Assembly (NCBI RefSeq): GCF_018294505.1
Contig: NC_057802.1
Span: 313,400,209 to 313,464,208 of the forward strand
Source: Triticum aestivum
Lineage: Eukaryota; Streptophyta; Magnoliopsida; Poales; Poaceae
Length of the DNA: 64,000 bases
Direction: 5' to 3'
In this document: in pieces, positions 35,750-47,595 of the stretch
Numbering within the stretch: position 1 is the stretch's first letter
Layout: every line of letters begins with the position of its first letter
Notes under the pieces: generated by a model
Seen by the model: the letters and a program-made list of their open reading frames with translations, nothing else
The model's database searches: none
What the model was told of the DNA's origin: nothing
Position numbers and translations under genes: made by a program

Positions 35750-36279
35750 TGTCACGGCAGATGCCATAGTGAAAGGATTTAGGCGTGGAGCCATCGCACT
35801 AGGTTAGCTTAAAGGGGTTGAACGGGACAAAGGACACAAGGAGTTTACCCAGGTTCGGCCCATCTTAACGAGGTAAAAGCCTACTTCCTGCTTCTAGTTG
35901 TATTGCTTGAGTTTCGATTACAAGGGAGCGAATACGCTTGACCTAGTTCTCGATTGTCTGTCTCTTGTGTTAACCCGCCGCTGGGTCACCCCTTTATATA
36001 CAGGTCGATGCTCGGTGGCTTACAGAGTCCCGGCTGGCTCACACAAACGTGACCGGCTCGGTTTCTAACTAAACCTGCCTTACAAAGCAAGTCAACATAT
36101 GGCGGCTCACACCTTTAGGCCTTGAGTTACCTCCGGGTCTTGGGCCTTCAACAAGCCTGCTTTATGAACTGCCACCTCTATGTATTCTTCAGACTTCCTG
36201 GGCCTTCTCACCTTAAGTCGGCAATGGTGTGACCCAACCCCTCTTGGGCGGGTCATACCTCGGAGTTATATCCTCAACA
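35750..36279 (-). repeat. 5' LTR of element E
   Basis: Minus strand: begins TGTTGAGGATATAACTCC at 36279 and ends near CCGTGACA at 35750; the exact 3' edge may differ by about 12 bp. TATATAAA on the minus strand at 35993-36000. GATCA follows outside the LTR (36280-36284) as a possible target duplication; its partner is not in the window. Confidence 0.8.
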
Positions 36280-37004
36280 GATCATCTTATAATGCTAACG
36301 TTGATGTCTACATACCCTTGTAGACCGTAAGCGGAAGCGTTTCACAACGCGGTTGATGTAGTCGAACTTTCTTCGCGCTTCAACCGATCAAGTGCCGAAC
36401 GCACGACACCTCTGTGTTCTGCACACGTTCAGCTCTGTGACGTTCCTCCCCTTCTTGATCCAGCAAGATGTCGAGGTAGTAGATGAGTTCCGTCAGCACG
36501 ACGGCGTGGTGACGGTGATGGTGAAGTGATCTCCGTAGGGCTTCGCCTAAGCACTATGAAAATATGACCGGTGGAGTAAACGGTGGATGGGGGCGCCGCA
36601 CACGGCTAACAATTGATGTTGTGTGCTTGTGTGGCGTCCCCTCCCCACATATATATAGGTGGGAGGGGAGGGTAGGCAGCCAGGGCGCCCTAGGGTTTGG
36701 CTGCCGCCCCCTAGTGGCCCTGCCATGCCCTGCGCCCCCCTTTTACTTGTATACGGAAGCGGGAAGGAAAGAGGGGAGAGGGGGAAGGAAGAGGGAATCC
36801 TATTCCCTCTCTTTCCTTTCCTCCTCCCCTTTCCTTCTCCACTTAGGCCGGCCCATATGGGGGGCGCACCAGCCCCTTGTGGCTGGTGCGTTTCCCCTCT
36901 TGGCCCATAAGGCCCATATATTTTGCCGGGGGTGCCCGAAATTCCTTCCGGTGACCCGATGAGTACCCGATGTCCTACGGAACACTTCCGGTGTCCGAAT
37001 AAAC
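36280..37004 (-). mobile_element. BARE/WIS/Angela-like Copia LTR fragment
   Basis: Shares long phrases with 61437-62201: GTAGACCG..AAGCGGAAGCG, CACAACGCGGTTGATGTAGT and GCCCATA blocks. It is the 3' portion of a Copia LTR on the minus strand, with a TATA-like ATATATATAGG at 36648-36658 read in reverse. Element E lies on one side, the CACTA end on the other; both seem to have inserted into this LTR. ORFs here overlap on both strands and are not coding. Confidence 0.75.
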
Positions 37005-37555
37005 TACAAAAGAAATACACTTCCGTGATAATACGTGTTTGTCACAGTAGGTCACGTTTTCTGTCTTTCATGTACATCCATGACGAATTTATGACAGAAT
37101 CAAGATAGTCATACCTGTGCTGTCGTAGAAGTGTTTCATGGCATTACCAAAATTATCATCACAGAAGTGTTCACTTCCATGACGATAAATGTCGCGTCAT
37201 GGAAGTGCTTTCGTCAAGGGTGACCGACACGTGGCATCCACCATGACGGGTAGCCGTTAAGCTATCGGGTCCGGTTTTGGATCCGATAACCCGCTAACAG
37301 CCATGACCAATGCCGATTTTCCATGTGTAAAATTCTCATTGGCCGACGGAACCACGTGTCAGCTCCGCGTTGGCACAGGTGTCACTCATCCAATGGGCGA
37401 GATGCGCCTATGATATGTTGACACGTGGACCGGCCCAAAAGTGGCCCATAAAGATTAAATGGGCCGGCTCAACTAATGGACCACAAGGTTTTGCGGACCA
37501 TAATGGGCCGGCCCAGCTAATGGCCCACGAGATTTCGCCGACCATAATGGACCGA

Positions 37556-39137
37556 TGCTACCTCTTAAGCACTGCGTTGGTTTTCCCTTGAAGAGGAAAG
37601 GGTGATGCAGCAAAGTAGCGTAAGTATTTCCCTCAGTTTTTGAGAACCAAGGTATCAATCCAGTAGGAGGCCACGCACGAGTCTCTCGCACCTACACAAA
37701 CAAATAAATCCTCGCAACCAACGCGATAAGGGGTTTTCAATCCCTACACGGTCACTTATGAGAGTGAGATCTGATAGATATGATAAGATAATATTTTTGG
37801 TATTTTTGTGATAAAGATGCAAAATAAAATAAAAGAAAAATAAAAGGCAACAGAAATAGCTAAGTGTTGGAAGATTAATATGATGGAAAATAGACCCGGG
37901 GGCCATAGGTTTCACTAGTGGCTTCTCTCAAGAGCATAACTATTTTATGGTGGGTGAACAAATTACTGTTGAGCAATTGACAGAATTGAGCATAGTTATG
38001 AGAATATCTAGGTATGATCATGTATATAGGCATCACGTCCGAGACAAGTAGACCGACTCCTGCCTGCATCTACTGCTATTACTCCACACATCGACCGCTA
38101 TCTAGCATGCATCTAGAGTATTAAGTTCATAAGAACAGAGTAACGCTTTAAGCAAGATGACATGATGTAGAGGGATAAACTCATGCAATATGATATAAAC
38201 CCCATCTTGTTATCCTTGATGGCAACAATACAATACGTGCCTTGCTGCCCCTACTGTCACTGGGAAAGGACACCGCAAGATTGAACCCAAAGCTAAGCAC
38301 TTCTCCCATTGCAAGAAAGATCAATCTAGTAGGCCAAACCAAACTGATAATTCAAAGAGACTTGCAAAGATAACCAATCATACATAAAAGAATTCAGAAG
38401 ATTCAAATATTGTTCATAGATAAACTTGATCATAAACCCACAATTCATCGGTCTCAACAAACACACCGCAAAAGAAGATTACATCGAATAGATCTCCACA
38501 AGACAGGGGGAGAACATTGTATTGAGATCCAAAAAGAGAGAGGAAGCCATCTAGCTGATAACTATGGACCCGAAGGTCTGAGGTAAACTACTCACACATC
38601 ATCGGAGAGGCTATGGTGTTGATGTAGAAGCCCTCTGTGATTGATGGCCCCTCCGGCGGAGCTCCGGAACAGGCCCCAAGATGGGATCTCACGGGTACAG
38701 AAGGTTACGGCGGTGGAATTAGGTTTTTGGCTCCGTATCTGGTAGTTTGGGGGTACGTAGGTATATATAGGAGGAAGGAGTACGTCGGTGGAGCAACGTG
38801 GGGCCCACGAGGGTGGAGGGCGCGCCCAGGGGGTAGGCGCGCCCCCTACCTCGTGGCTTCCTGGTAGCTTTCTTGACGTAGGGTCCAAGTCCTCTGGATC
38901 ATGTTCGTTCCGAAAATCACGTTCCCGAAGGTTTCATTCCGTTTGGACTCCATTTGATATTCTTTTTCTGCGAAACTCTGAAATAGGCAAAAAACAGCAA
39001 TTCTGGGCTGGGCCTCCGGTTAATAGGTTAGTCCCAGAAATAATATAAAAGTGTATAATAAATCCCAATAATGTCCAAAACAGAAGATAATATAGCATGG
39101 AGCAATCAAAAATTATAGATACGTTGGAGACGTATCA
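37556..39137 (-). repeat. 3' LTR of the Athila-type element
   Basis: Minus strand TGATACGTCTCC...GGTAGCA. A TATATATA core near 38762-38769 is the likely LTR promoter. Non-coding; the overlapping ORFs around 38.6-39.0 kb are incidental. Confidence 0.93.
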
Positions 39138-39138
39138 A

Positions 39139-39152
39139 GCATCCCCAAGCTT
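39139..39152 (-). other. Polypurine tract of the Athila-type element
   Basis: AAGCTTGGGGATGC on the minus strand, directly beside the 3' LTR. Confidence 0.85.
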
Positions 39153-42100
39153 AATTCCTGCTCGTCCTCGAGTAGGTAAATGATAAAAACAGAATTATTG
39201 ATGTGGAATGCTACTTGGCATAATTTCAATGTAATTCTTCTTAATTTTGGTATGAATATTCAGATCCGAAAGATTCAAGATAAAAGTTCAATATTCACAT
39301 AAAAATAATAATACTTCAAGCATACTAACTAAGCAATTATGTCCTCTCAAAATAACATGGCCAAAGAAAGTTCATCCCTACAAAATCATATAGTTTAGTG
39401 ATGCTCCATTTTCGTCACACAAGAATGCTCTCATCATGCACAACCCCGATGACAAGCCAAGCAATTGTTTCATACTTTAGTAATCTCAAACTTTTTCAAC
39501 CTTCACGCAATACATGAGCGTGAGCCATGGATATAGCACTATGGGTGGAATAGAATATGATGATGGGGGTTATGTGGAGAAGACAAAAAAAGGAGAAAGT
39601 CTCACATCAACGAGGCTAATCAATGAGCTATGGAGATGCCCATTGATTGATGTTAATGCAAGGAGTAGGGATTGCCATGCAACGGATGCACTAGAGCTAT
39701 AAGTGTATGAAAGCTCAAACTGGAAACTAAGTGGGTGTGCATCCAACTTGCTTGCTCATGAAGACCTCGGGCATTTGAGGAAGCCCATCATCGGAATATA
39801 CAAGCCAAGTTCTATAACGAAAATTCCCACTAGTATATGAAAGTGATAACTCAAGAGACTCTCTATATGAAGAACATGGTGCTACTTTGAAGCACAAGTG
39901 TGGTAAAAGGATAGTAACATTGCCCCTTCTCTCTTTTTCTCTCATTTTTTTTGTTTTTTTCCTCTTTTTTTGGGCCTTCTCTTTTTTTGGCCTTTCTCTT
40001 TTTTTCGTCCGGAGTCTCATCCCGACTTGTGGGGGAATCATAGTCTCCATCATCCTTTCCTCACTGGGGCAATGCTCTAATAATGATGATCATCACACTT
40101 TTATTTACTTACAACTCAATATTACAACTCGATACTAGAACAAAGATACGACTCTATATGAATGCCTCCGGCGGTGTACCGGGATGTGCAATGATCTAGC
40201 GTAGCAATGACATCAAAAAATGGACAAGCCATGAAAACATCATGCTAGCTATCTTGCGATCATGCAAAGCAAGATGACAATAAATGCTCAAGTCATGTAT
40301 ATGATGATGATCGAAGTTGCATGGCAATATATCTCGGAATGGCTATGGAAATGCCATGATAGGTAGGTATGGTGGCTGTTTTGAGGAAGATATAATGAGG
40401 TTTATGTGTGATAGAGCATATCGTATCACGGGGTTTGGATGCACCGGCGAAGTTTGCACCAACTCTCGAGGTGAGAAAGGGCAATGCACGGTACCGAAGA
40501 GGCTAGCAATGATGGAAGGGTGAGAGTGCGTATAATCCATGGACTCAACATTAGTCATAAAGAACTCACATACTTACTGCAAAAATCTATTAGTCATCGA
40601 AACAAAGTACTATGTGCATGCTCCTAGGGGGATAGATTGGTAGGAAAAGACCATCGCTCGTCCCCGACCGCCAATCATAAGGAAGACAATCAATAAATAC
40701 CTCATGCTCCAAATTCGTTACATAACGGTTCACCATACGTGCATGCTACGGGAATCACAAACCTCAACACAAGTATTTCTACAATCCACAACTACCCACT
40801 AGCATGACTCTAATATCACCATCTTTATATCGCAAAACTATTGCAAGGAATCAAACATATCATATTCAGTGATCTACAAGTTTTATGTAGGATTTTATGA
40901 CTAACCATGTGAATGACCAATTCCTGTCAACTCTCTAAATAGATATAAGTGAAGCAAGAGAGTTTAATTCTTTCTACAAAAGATATGCCCACGCTCTAAC
41001 AAATATAAGTGAAGCAAAAGAGCATTCTACAAATGGCGGTTGTCTATGTAAAGAGAAACAGGCAATCCAAACTTCAAATGATATAAGTGAAGCACATGAA
41101 GCATTCTATAAAGCCATACTCAAAAGATATAAGTGAAGTGCAAAGAGCATTCTATAAATAAACCAAGGACTATCTCATACCAGCATGGTGCATAAAATAA
41201 AAGTGAAAACTAAATGCAAAAGACGCTCCAAGATTGCACATATCGCATGAACGAAACGAATCCGGAAACATACCGATACTTGTTGAAGAAAGAGGGGATG
41301 CCTTCCGGGGCATCCCCAAGCTTAGACGCTTGAGTCTCCTTGAATATTTACTTGGGGTGCCTTGGGCATCCCCAAGCTTGAGCTCTTGTCTCTCCTTCTT
41401 CTCCTCACATCAAGACCTTCTCGATCATCGAACACTTCATCCACACAAAACTTCAACAGAAAACTCGGTAAGATCCGTTAGTACAATAAAGCAAATCACT
41501 ACTATAAGTACTGTTGAAAACCAATTCATATTTTGTTTTGGCATTGTATCTACTGTAATATAACTTTTTCATGGCTTAATCCACTGATATAAATTGAAAG
41601 TTTAATCAAAACAAGCAAACTACGCACAAAAACAGAATCTGTCTAAAACAGAACAGTCTGTAATAATCTGAACATTCACCATACTTATGTTACTTGAAAA
41701 ATTCTTCCAAAATTAGGAAAAATAAAAAATTTGTATAGAAAGACAGTGCAAGAAGAATCAGAACCGTTTGACGTTCCAGTAAAGAATTAAAAATCGCGCA
41801 CTACAGCCAAAGTTTCTGTCCTGCACCGCACAAACCAACAAGCATTGTAAACATCCTAAAGGCAAACCTTGGCACATTATTTTTATAATACAATGGAATT
41901 GTACAAGGGGATAATTATTTTTGTTGAAAAGTTTCTGTAATCAAGATTCGCAAAGTTTCCGTGAGCATGAACAAAGTTCAAGGCTAGCTCCCACTTCAAC
42001 AATGCTTGTCTTTCTCACTTTCACTTTTCTTTTTGAAAAAGTTTTGGGTTCCCCTCTTTATTTTTGTTGTTTTTAAACTATATAAAAGCACTCAACAGAA

Positions 42101-42178
42101 ATAAATGACTTTCTAAAACTTCCGGGTTGTCTCCCTAGCAGCGCTTTCTTTAAAGCCATTAAGCTAGGCATATAGTGC
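39153..42178. other. Non-coding interior of the Athila-type element
   Basis: AT-rich and without gag or pol motifs in any frame. It holds a T-rich tract at 39920-40010, a set of short ATATAAGTGAAGC repeats at about 40940-41150, and two extra copies of the polypurine 14-mer at 41311-41324 and 41366-41379. Confidence 0.75.
41311..41379 (-). repeat. Two internal copies of the polypurine-tract 14-mer
   Basis: GCATCCCCAAGCTT (plus strand) occurs at 41311-41324 and 41366-41379 and is identical to the true tract at 39139-39152. Confidence 0.9.
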
Positions 42179-43516
42179 TCAAGTAGTGAATCCACCCGGA
42201 TCCCAAGGTATATCAAAGCCAATTTGAATCAACAATGATTTGTAATTTAGTAGTGAGCACAAATAAACATATATCATGTAATGAAGAAGTCTAACTCTCT
42301 TCCTATGCATCGGCATGTCATAAAAGAACAATTCATGCACACATAGTAAAGGCCAATGCATAGTATAAACAGTTTCTTGCAATTTTACCATGTTGGAAAC
42401 ATAGAGAGGTGGAGATATAGTTCCTCTCTCATAATAATTGCAAGTAGGAGCAGCAAGCACATGCATATTATATTCATCAAAATCATCATATGCAATGGTA
42501 AAAGGCAACCCATCAATATAATCCTTAATAAGTGCAAACTTCTCCGATATAGTGTAGTCGGGAGAATTCAAAAAAATAATAGGACTATCATGTGTGGGTG
42601 CAATAGCAACAATTTCATGTTTAACATAAGGAACTATAGCAAGTTCATCTCCATAAGCATAATTCATATTGGCATCTCGGCCACAAGAATAGCAAGCATC
42701 ATCAAAAAGGGATAATTCAAAAGAATCAAAGGGATCATAATATTCATCATAGCAATCATCCTTCGGTAAGCACGAAGGGGAATTAAACAATGTATGAGTT
42801 GAAGAGTTACTCTCATTAGAAGGTGGGCACGGGTGATCAATCCGCTCTTCCTCCTTTTGTTCTTCACTCTCCTCCTCATCTTTTTCATCCAATGAGCTCA
42901 CAGTTTCATCAACTTCTTCTTCCATAGATTCATGCAAAATATTAGTCTCTTCTTGGACAGCGGAGACTTTCTCAGTAAGTGCATTAATATCGGAATTGTA
43001 TTCATAATTCTCATAACAATATTTAAGGATAGCTAAGTTTTCAGGTCTATAAACAGCATCATCAAAATCTTCAAACTCTTTAAACATAGATTCAATTTCA
43101 TAAGCACCCATAAAAGCAACAAATTCTTCTATTTGTTCCACATCATAGTAATCATATATACCATTAGCATAAGAAGCTACGGTTTTATTATCATTAAATT
43201 TGCATGAAAAGGGAAGGTGTGGGGCCTTCATCCTAGAGCAACAAGTATAATCATAACTCAAGCATACTTGCCAAGCATACCACTTCAACATATAAATTTG
43301 ATCCCATAATAGTTTCCCTTTTTGAGTTAAGCGATAATCCCTAAAGTATTCACGTTGATCCAACGTTACTCCCATTACCAAATTGAATGAGGTTTTCTCA
43401 GGATTATCAAAGTGGTACATAATATTTTTCACATATTGAGCATCGAGGGTTTTAGGAGGTTCCCCATCTCCATGAGCAGCAAGTACACCTATTTTTTTTT
43501 GGTATTTCGTGTTCCA
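42179..43516 (-). pseudogene. Uncharacterised 417-codon ORF of the Athila-type element, with an N-terminal 1-nt frameshift
   Basis: The open frame 43432-42179 encodes a Tyr/Asp/Glu-rich protein. It has an N-terminal part (VMGVTLDQREYFRDYRLTQK), a central acidic stretch (LDEKDEEESEEQKEEER) and a C-terminal part with CYSCGRDANMNYAYGDELAI and a hydrophobic region near HELFFYDMPMHRKR. In-frame sequence continues upstream to ATG 43516-43514 (MEHEIPK) if one A is removed from the nine-A run at 43492-43500, so the likely true start is frameshifted. No catalytic motif is recognised. It is not Gag or Pol; related Triticeae elements carry similar ORFs of unknown role. Confidence 0.65.
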
Positions 43517-43620
43517 TATCCATAACTAAAGATAGAGAACAACTAAGAAAAGCAAAAATAAAAATTACTTAGTGATAAAGCAAACAAGCACACACGAGAA
43601 TATTCACCCCACGCTATTGC

Positions 43621-43638
43621 TCCCCGGCAACGGCGCCA
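43621..43638 (-). other. Primer binding site of the Athila-type element (tRNA-Asp type)
   Basis: TGGCGCCGTTGCCGGGGA on the minus strand, 11 bp after the 5' LTR end. Confidence 0.88.
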
Positions 43639-43649
43639 GAAATCCTTCT

Positions 43650-45222
43650 TGCTACCTCTTGAGCACTGTGTTGGTTTTCCCTTGAAGAGGAAAGGGTGAT
43701 GCAGCAAAGTAGCGTAAGTATTTCCCTCAGTTTTTGAGAACCAAGGTATCAATCCAGTAGGAGGCCACGCATGAGTCCCTCGCACCTACACAAACAAATA
43801 AATCCTCGCAACCAACGCGATAAGGGGTTGTCAATCCCTACACGGTCACTTACGAGAGTGAGATCTGATAGATATGATAAGATAATATTTTTGGTATTTT
43901 TGTGATAAAGATGCAAAATAAAATAAAAGGCAACGGAAATAGCTAAGTGTTGGAAGACTAATATGATGGAAAATAGACCCGGGGGCCATAGGTTTCACTA
44001 GTGGCTTCTCTCAAGAGCATAAGTATTTTACGGTGGGTGAACAAATTACTGTTGAGCAATTGACAGAATTGAGCATAGTTATGAGAATATCTAGGTATGA
44101 TCATGTATATAGGCATCACGTCCGAGACAAGTAGACCGGCTCCTGCCTGCATCTACTACTATTACTCCACACATCGACCGCTATCTAGCATGCATCTAGA
44201 GTATTAAGTTCATAAGAACAGAGTAACGCTTTAAGCAAGATGACATGATGTAGAGGGATAAACTCATGCAATATGATATAAACCCCATCTTGTTATCCTC
44301 GATGGCAACAATACAATACGTGCCTTGCTGCCCCTACTGTCACTGGGAAAGGACACCGCAAGATTGAACCCAAAGCTAAGCACTTCTCCCATTGCAAGAA
44401 AGATCAATCTAGTAGGCCAAACCAAACTGATAATTCGAAGAGACTTGCAAAGATAACCAATCATACATAAAAGAATTCAGAAGATTCAAATATTGTTCAT
44501 AGATAAACTTGATCATAAACCCACAATTCATCGGTCTCAACAAACACACCGCAAAAGAAGATTACATCGAATAGATCTCCACAAGAGAGGGGGAGAACAT
44601 TGTATTGAGATCCAAAAAGAGAGAGGAAGCCATCTAGCTAATAACTATGGACCCGAAGGTCTGAGGTAAACTACTCACACATCATCGGAGAGGCTATGGT
44701 GTTGATGTAGAAGCCCTCCGTGATTGATGCCCCCTCCAGCAGAGCTCCGGAACAGGCCCCAAGATGGGATCTCACGGGTACAGAAGGTTGCGGCGGTGGA
44801 ATTAGGTTTTTGGCTCCGTATCTGGTAGTTTGGGGGTACGTAGGTATATATAGGAGGAAGGAGTACGTCGGTGGAGCAACATGGGGCCCACGAGGGTGGA
44901 GGGCGCGCCCGGGGGGGTAGGCGCGCCCCCCTACCTCGTGGCTTCCTGGTAGCTTTCTTGACGTAGGGTCCAAGTCCTCTGGATCATGTTCGTTCCGAAA
45001 ATCACGTTCCCGAAGGTTTCATTCCGTTTGGACTCCGTTTGATATTCTTTTTCTGCGAAACTCTGAAATAGGCAAAAAACAGCAATTCTGGGTTGGGCCT
45101 CCGGTTAATAGGTTAGTCCCAAAAATAATATAAAAGTGTATAATAAAGCCCAATAATGTCCAAAACTGAAGATAATATAGCATGGAGCAATAAAAAATTA
45201 TAGATACGTTGGAGACGTATTA
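43650..45222 (-). repeat. 5' LTR of the Athila-type element
   Basis: 1573 bp, partner of 37556-39137. It lacks a 10-bp AAAGAAAAAT-type stretch present in the other copy. Confidence 0.93.
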
Positions 45223-46000
45223 ACCGGCCCAGCTAAAGGCCACAAGATTTTGAGGACACTAGTGGGCTGGCCCGTTAACAGGCTGCCATGTTTTGGGCCA
45301 AATGCCGGCCCATATTTGATCCGGTCCATTAATAGCCTGCCACATTCTGGGCCTAATAAAGGCCCATATGAGATCTGTCCCTTTAAAAGCCTACCACGTT
45401 CTGGGCCAAATTACGGCCCAGATCAGATCCGGCCCTTTAAGAGGCTTTGGGCTAAATTATGGCCCATACCAGATTCGGCCCGTCAACTAGACGCTATGCT
45501 TTTGGGCCCACTTGCTAAAGGCCCATTTAGTAATTCGGCCTGATAATAGTTTCAGCCTGTTAAAGGGTTGTTAACATTTTGGCCCTATATTTATTTTGGC
45601 ATGTTAAAAGCCCGTCATATAGTTGGGCCTAACTACGGCCCGGTTTGCATCCGGCCTGCTCACATCCCATAATCTGATTGGGCCAAACAAGGAACGAGAC
45701 AATTTTGGCCTGTTAACGGCCCGTGATGTGATTGGCACAATCATGGGCCGGGGTCTATTTCGGCCTGCTGCCGGCCCGTGAGCTGTTCAGCACGTTTCAG
45801 GCCCAACCTACTTTTCAGCCTCCTAAAAGCCCATTGAGTTTTCTTGCGAAAATAGGGCCGGCAGTTTACTCGGCCTATTAAAGGCCCGAATCTACTAGTG
45901 GGCCAGTTTACATTTAGGCTTTTTAACGGACCGATTATGTAGTGATTTGCATGACGGCCCGATTATGTACCATAATTTTATGGTTTGGCCGGTTTACTGC
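45223..46000. repeat. GGCC-rich subterminal zone of the CACTA element
   Basis: GGCCC, GGGCC or GGCCTGTTAA-type motifs recur roughly every 20-50 bp for about 0.75 kb, continuing the pattern seen at 37430-37555. Dense short subterminal repeats are the known transposase-binding zones of CACTA elements. The degenerate unit alternates 'GGCC + TTAA/TAAAGGCCC'. Confidence 0.75.
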
Positions 46001-46077
46001 GAAGACATGATATATATACAGTAAAATAACTGCATCATCATGAATAAGAAAAAACCTAGACTATACAATAAAGAAAT

Positions 46078-46205
46078 TACGGCATATTACATCCACTGGG
46101 CATCAAAGTTCGCCACTATGATAATAAAGCACAAGCAGACAGCAAATTACATACACTGGGCATCGAAGATCGCCACCAGTGCAAATAAACACTCCGACAA
46201 AATAA
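46078..46205. repeat. Short tandem duplication at the 3' end of the CACTA gene
   Basis: ATTACAT(C/A)CACTGGGCATC followed by AAGTTCGCCAC / AAGATCGCCAC occurs twice, about 66 bp apart. Confidence 0.75.
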
Positions 46206-46368
46206 TATAGAAAATCAACATCACTTCAATAGAGTTCAAGAAAGGTTAGCCCTGCTCTCGAGCTGCAGCGCAAGCAGCTGAGAAAGCTGATGAGATTGCG
46301 CTTGTTTGACACTTATATCATCCTCACTCTGAAAGATAAACAAGCAGACAGATGACAGGTTTTGCACA

Positions 46369-46722
46369 TATAAGTATTAGTGCTGACAATTCATCACATT
46401 TCTTACTGACGAATAAAGTGACACGGTTTAAAATAGCATTAACACAATATGGTATTGTTCAGGTTAAGACATGGTAGCAAATGACATTGTGAAGCAGTTG
46501 GAAGCTTCATGACACCACTGGATTACAGATCAAGAACTCATAAGTATCAATGGTTAGTGTGCTGTCAATCTATCCCATTATAGATTGGCAAATAAAGAGA
46601 CAGTTTAAATAATAGTAGAATGACATGACATTGTTCATAGTTAAGACATTGCAGAATATGACATGGTGTTGTAGTGGGTAGGTTCACCACACCACTGGAT
46701 TACGGATCAAGAACAGAAGCAT
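46369..46722. repeat. About 177-bp tandem repeat, two copies, in a CACTA intron
   Basis: CCACTGGATTAC(A/G)GATCAAGAA occurs at 46515 and 46692; the preceding text (TAAGTAT ... AATAAAG(T/A)GACA ... TATTGTTCA) is repeated with divergence. Confidence 0.8.
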
Positions 46723-47068
46723 ACATGTAGTGCAAAAGAAGATCACTTGCTCTGTATAGTTTAATTTACATGGTATGAAGAAGGAACTTGGTTGTACAAC
46801 TGAAAACTTAAATTGAGAAGGTCAAACTTTTGTTTATGAACTACATAATAAACTTTGAACATGCAATTTGATGCAAACACCAAAAATAAACAGCTGTTGC
46901 AGTCATGCCTAACCAAATAGACACAAAAAAGTTTGAAGGCTTGAGAAGGACAAAATTACATTATTGGTGAAGACAGGCTCTATAAAGCCCTTGTCCATGC
47001 TGATGGGGGGCAATTCAAGAAGTTTACCACAGAATCTTCTTCATAAGCATTGACTTTATTCTACATTT

Positions 47069-47595
47069 TGTTAAGAGTAAATATAGATGTGATAATATAA
47101 GTAAAAATGGAGAATATTTAAGATAAGATGAAGAGTGATGCTACATAACCAAGTAGCTATAAATGTAAGTACAACGATACAGGAAAAAGGTACAGCCAAG
47201 AGCAATGTAGAGCTAAACTTCTTCAGTACCATCGGTGTTATCCAACCTTATGGTAAGAGTAAATATAGATCTGATGTGTAGAAAATGGAGGGCAAAGGAA
47301 ACTAAGTTGCAGAGTGATGGTACATGAACAACTACCTGTCAATATAAGTACACTGATAAAGGACAACATGTACTTACAAGAACAATGCAGAGCTAAAAAT
47401 TTTCATTGGCATTGGATATATTCTACACTAATGTAACCATTCATACAGATCAGATAATTTGGAGCGAACAATTAATAAGCAAGCTATCATGCATACTGCT
47501 ATCACATAATGAACCAGGTATGAATGCAAGTACAGTAATACAGGACAACAGGTACTAACAAGAGCAAAGCAGTGGGCAGCATATTTGCGATATCA
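47069..47595. repeat. About 181-bp tandem repeat, three copies, in a CACTA intron
   Basis: GAGTAAATATAGAT starts at 47075 and 47257, with a diverged third copy 181 bp on. Each copy also contains a TACAGGA(C/A)AA..GGTAC and AAGAGCAA(T/A)G(T/C)AG block. Confidence 0.8.

Larger units (their letters stand above)
4690..36279 (-). mobile_element. Element E: Tat-lineage Gypsy retrotransposon, split by element F
   Basis: On the minus strand the order is 5' LTR (36279-35750), primer site, gag, protease, reverse transcriptase/RNase H, second RNase H-like domain, integrase (ending 29073), a repeat-rich spacer to about 28507, then element F (28501-5710). It resumes at 5709 with non-coding DNA and the C-terminal part of an ORF in the opposite orientation (4690-5298, plus strand). 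The order gag-protease-RT-RH-integrase defines a Gypsy element; the extra antisense ORF between pol and the 3' LTR is known from the Tat lineage. Its 3' LTR is not in the window. Every coding domain has stops or frameshifts, so this copy is dead. The joining of the two halves across F is inferred from orientation and order. Confidence 0.8.
37556..45222 (-). mobile_element. Complete non-autonomous Athila-type LTR retrotransposon
   Basis: LTRs at 37556-39137 (1582 bp) and 43650-45222 (1573 bp). Target duplication ACCGA (37551-37555) versus ACCGG (45223-45227), one mismatch. By eye the LTRs differ at about 30 positions plus a 10-bp and a few 1-2-bp indels, so roughly 98% identical. The primer site TGGCGCCGTTGCCGGGGA (tRNA-Asp type) and the polypurine tract AAGCTTGGGGATGC are both present. 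The 4.5-kb interior has one long ORF (417 codons) and no gag-pol. It is the youngest datable insertion here. Sabrina/WHAM/Derami-like by memory; name unverified. Confidence 0.92.

Noticed and set aside
36547..37020. 157-codon minus-strand ORF and overlapping plus ORFs
   Set aside because: Copia LTR sequence, non-coding; similar open frames recur at 61.8-62.2 kb without protein conservation.
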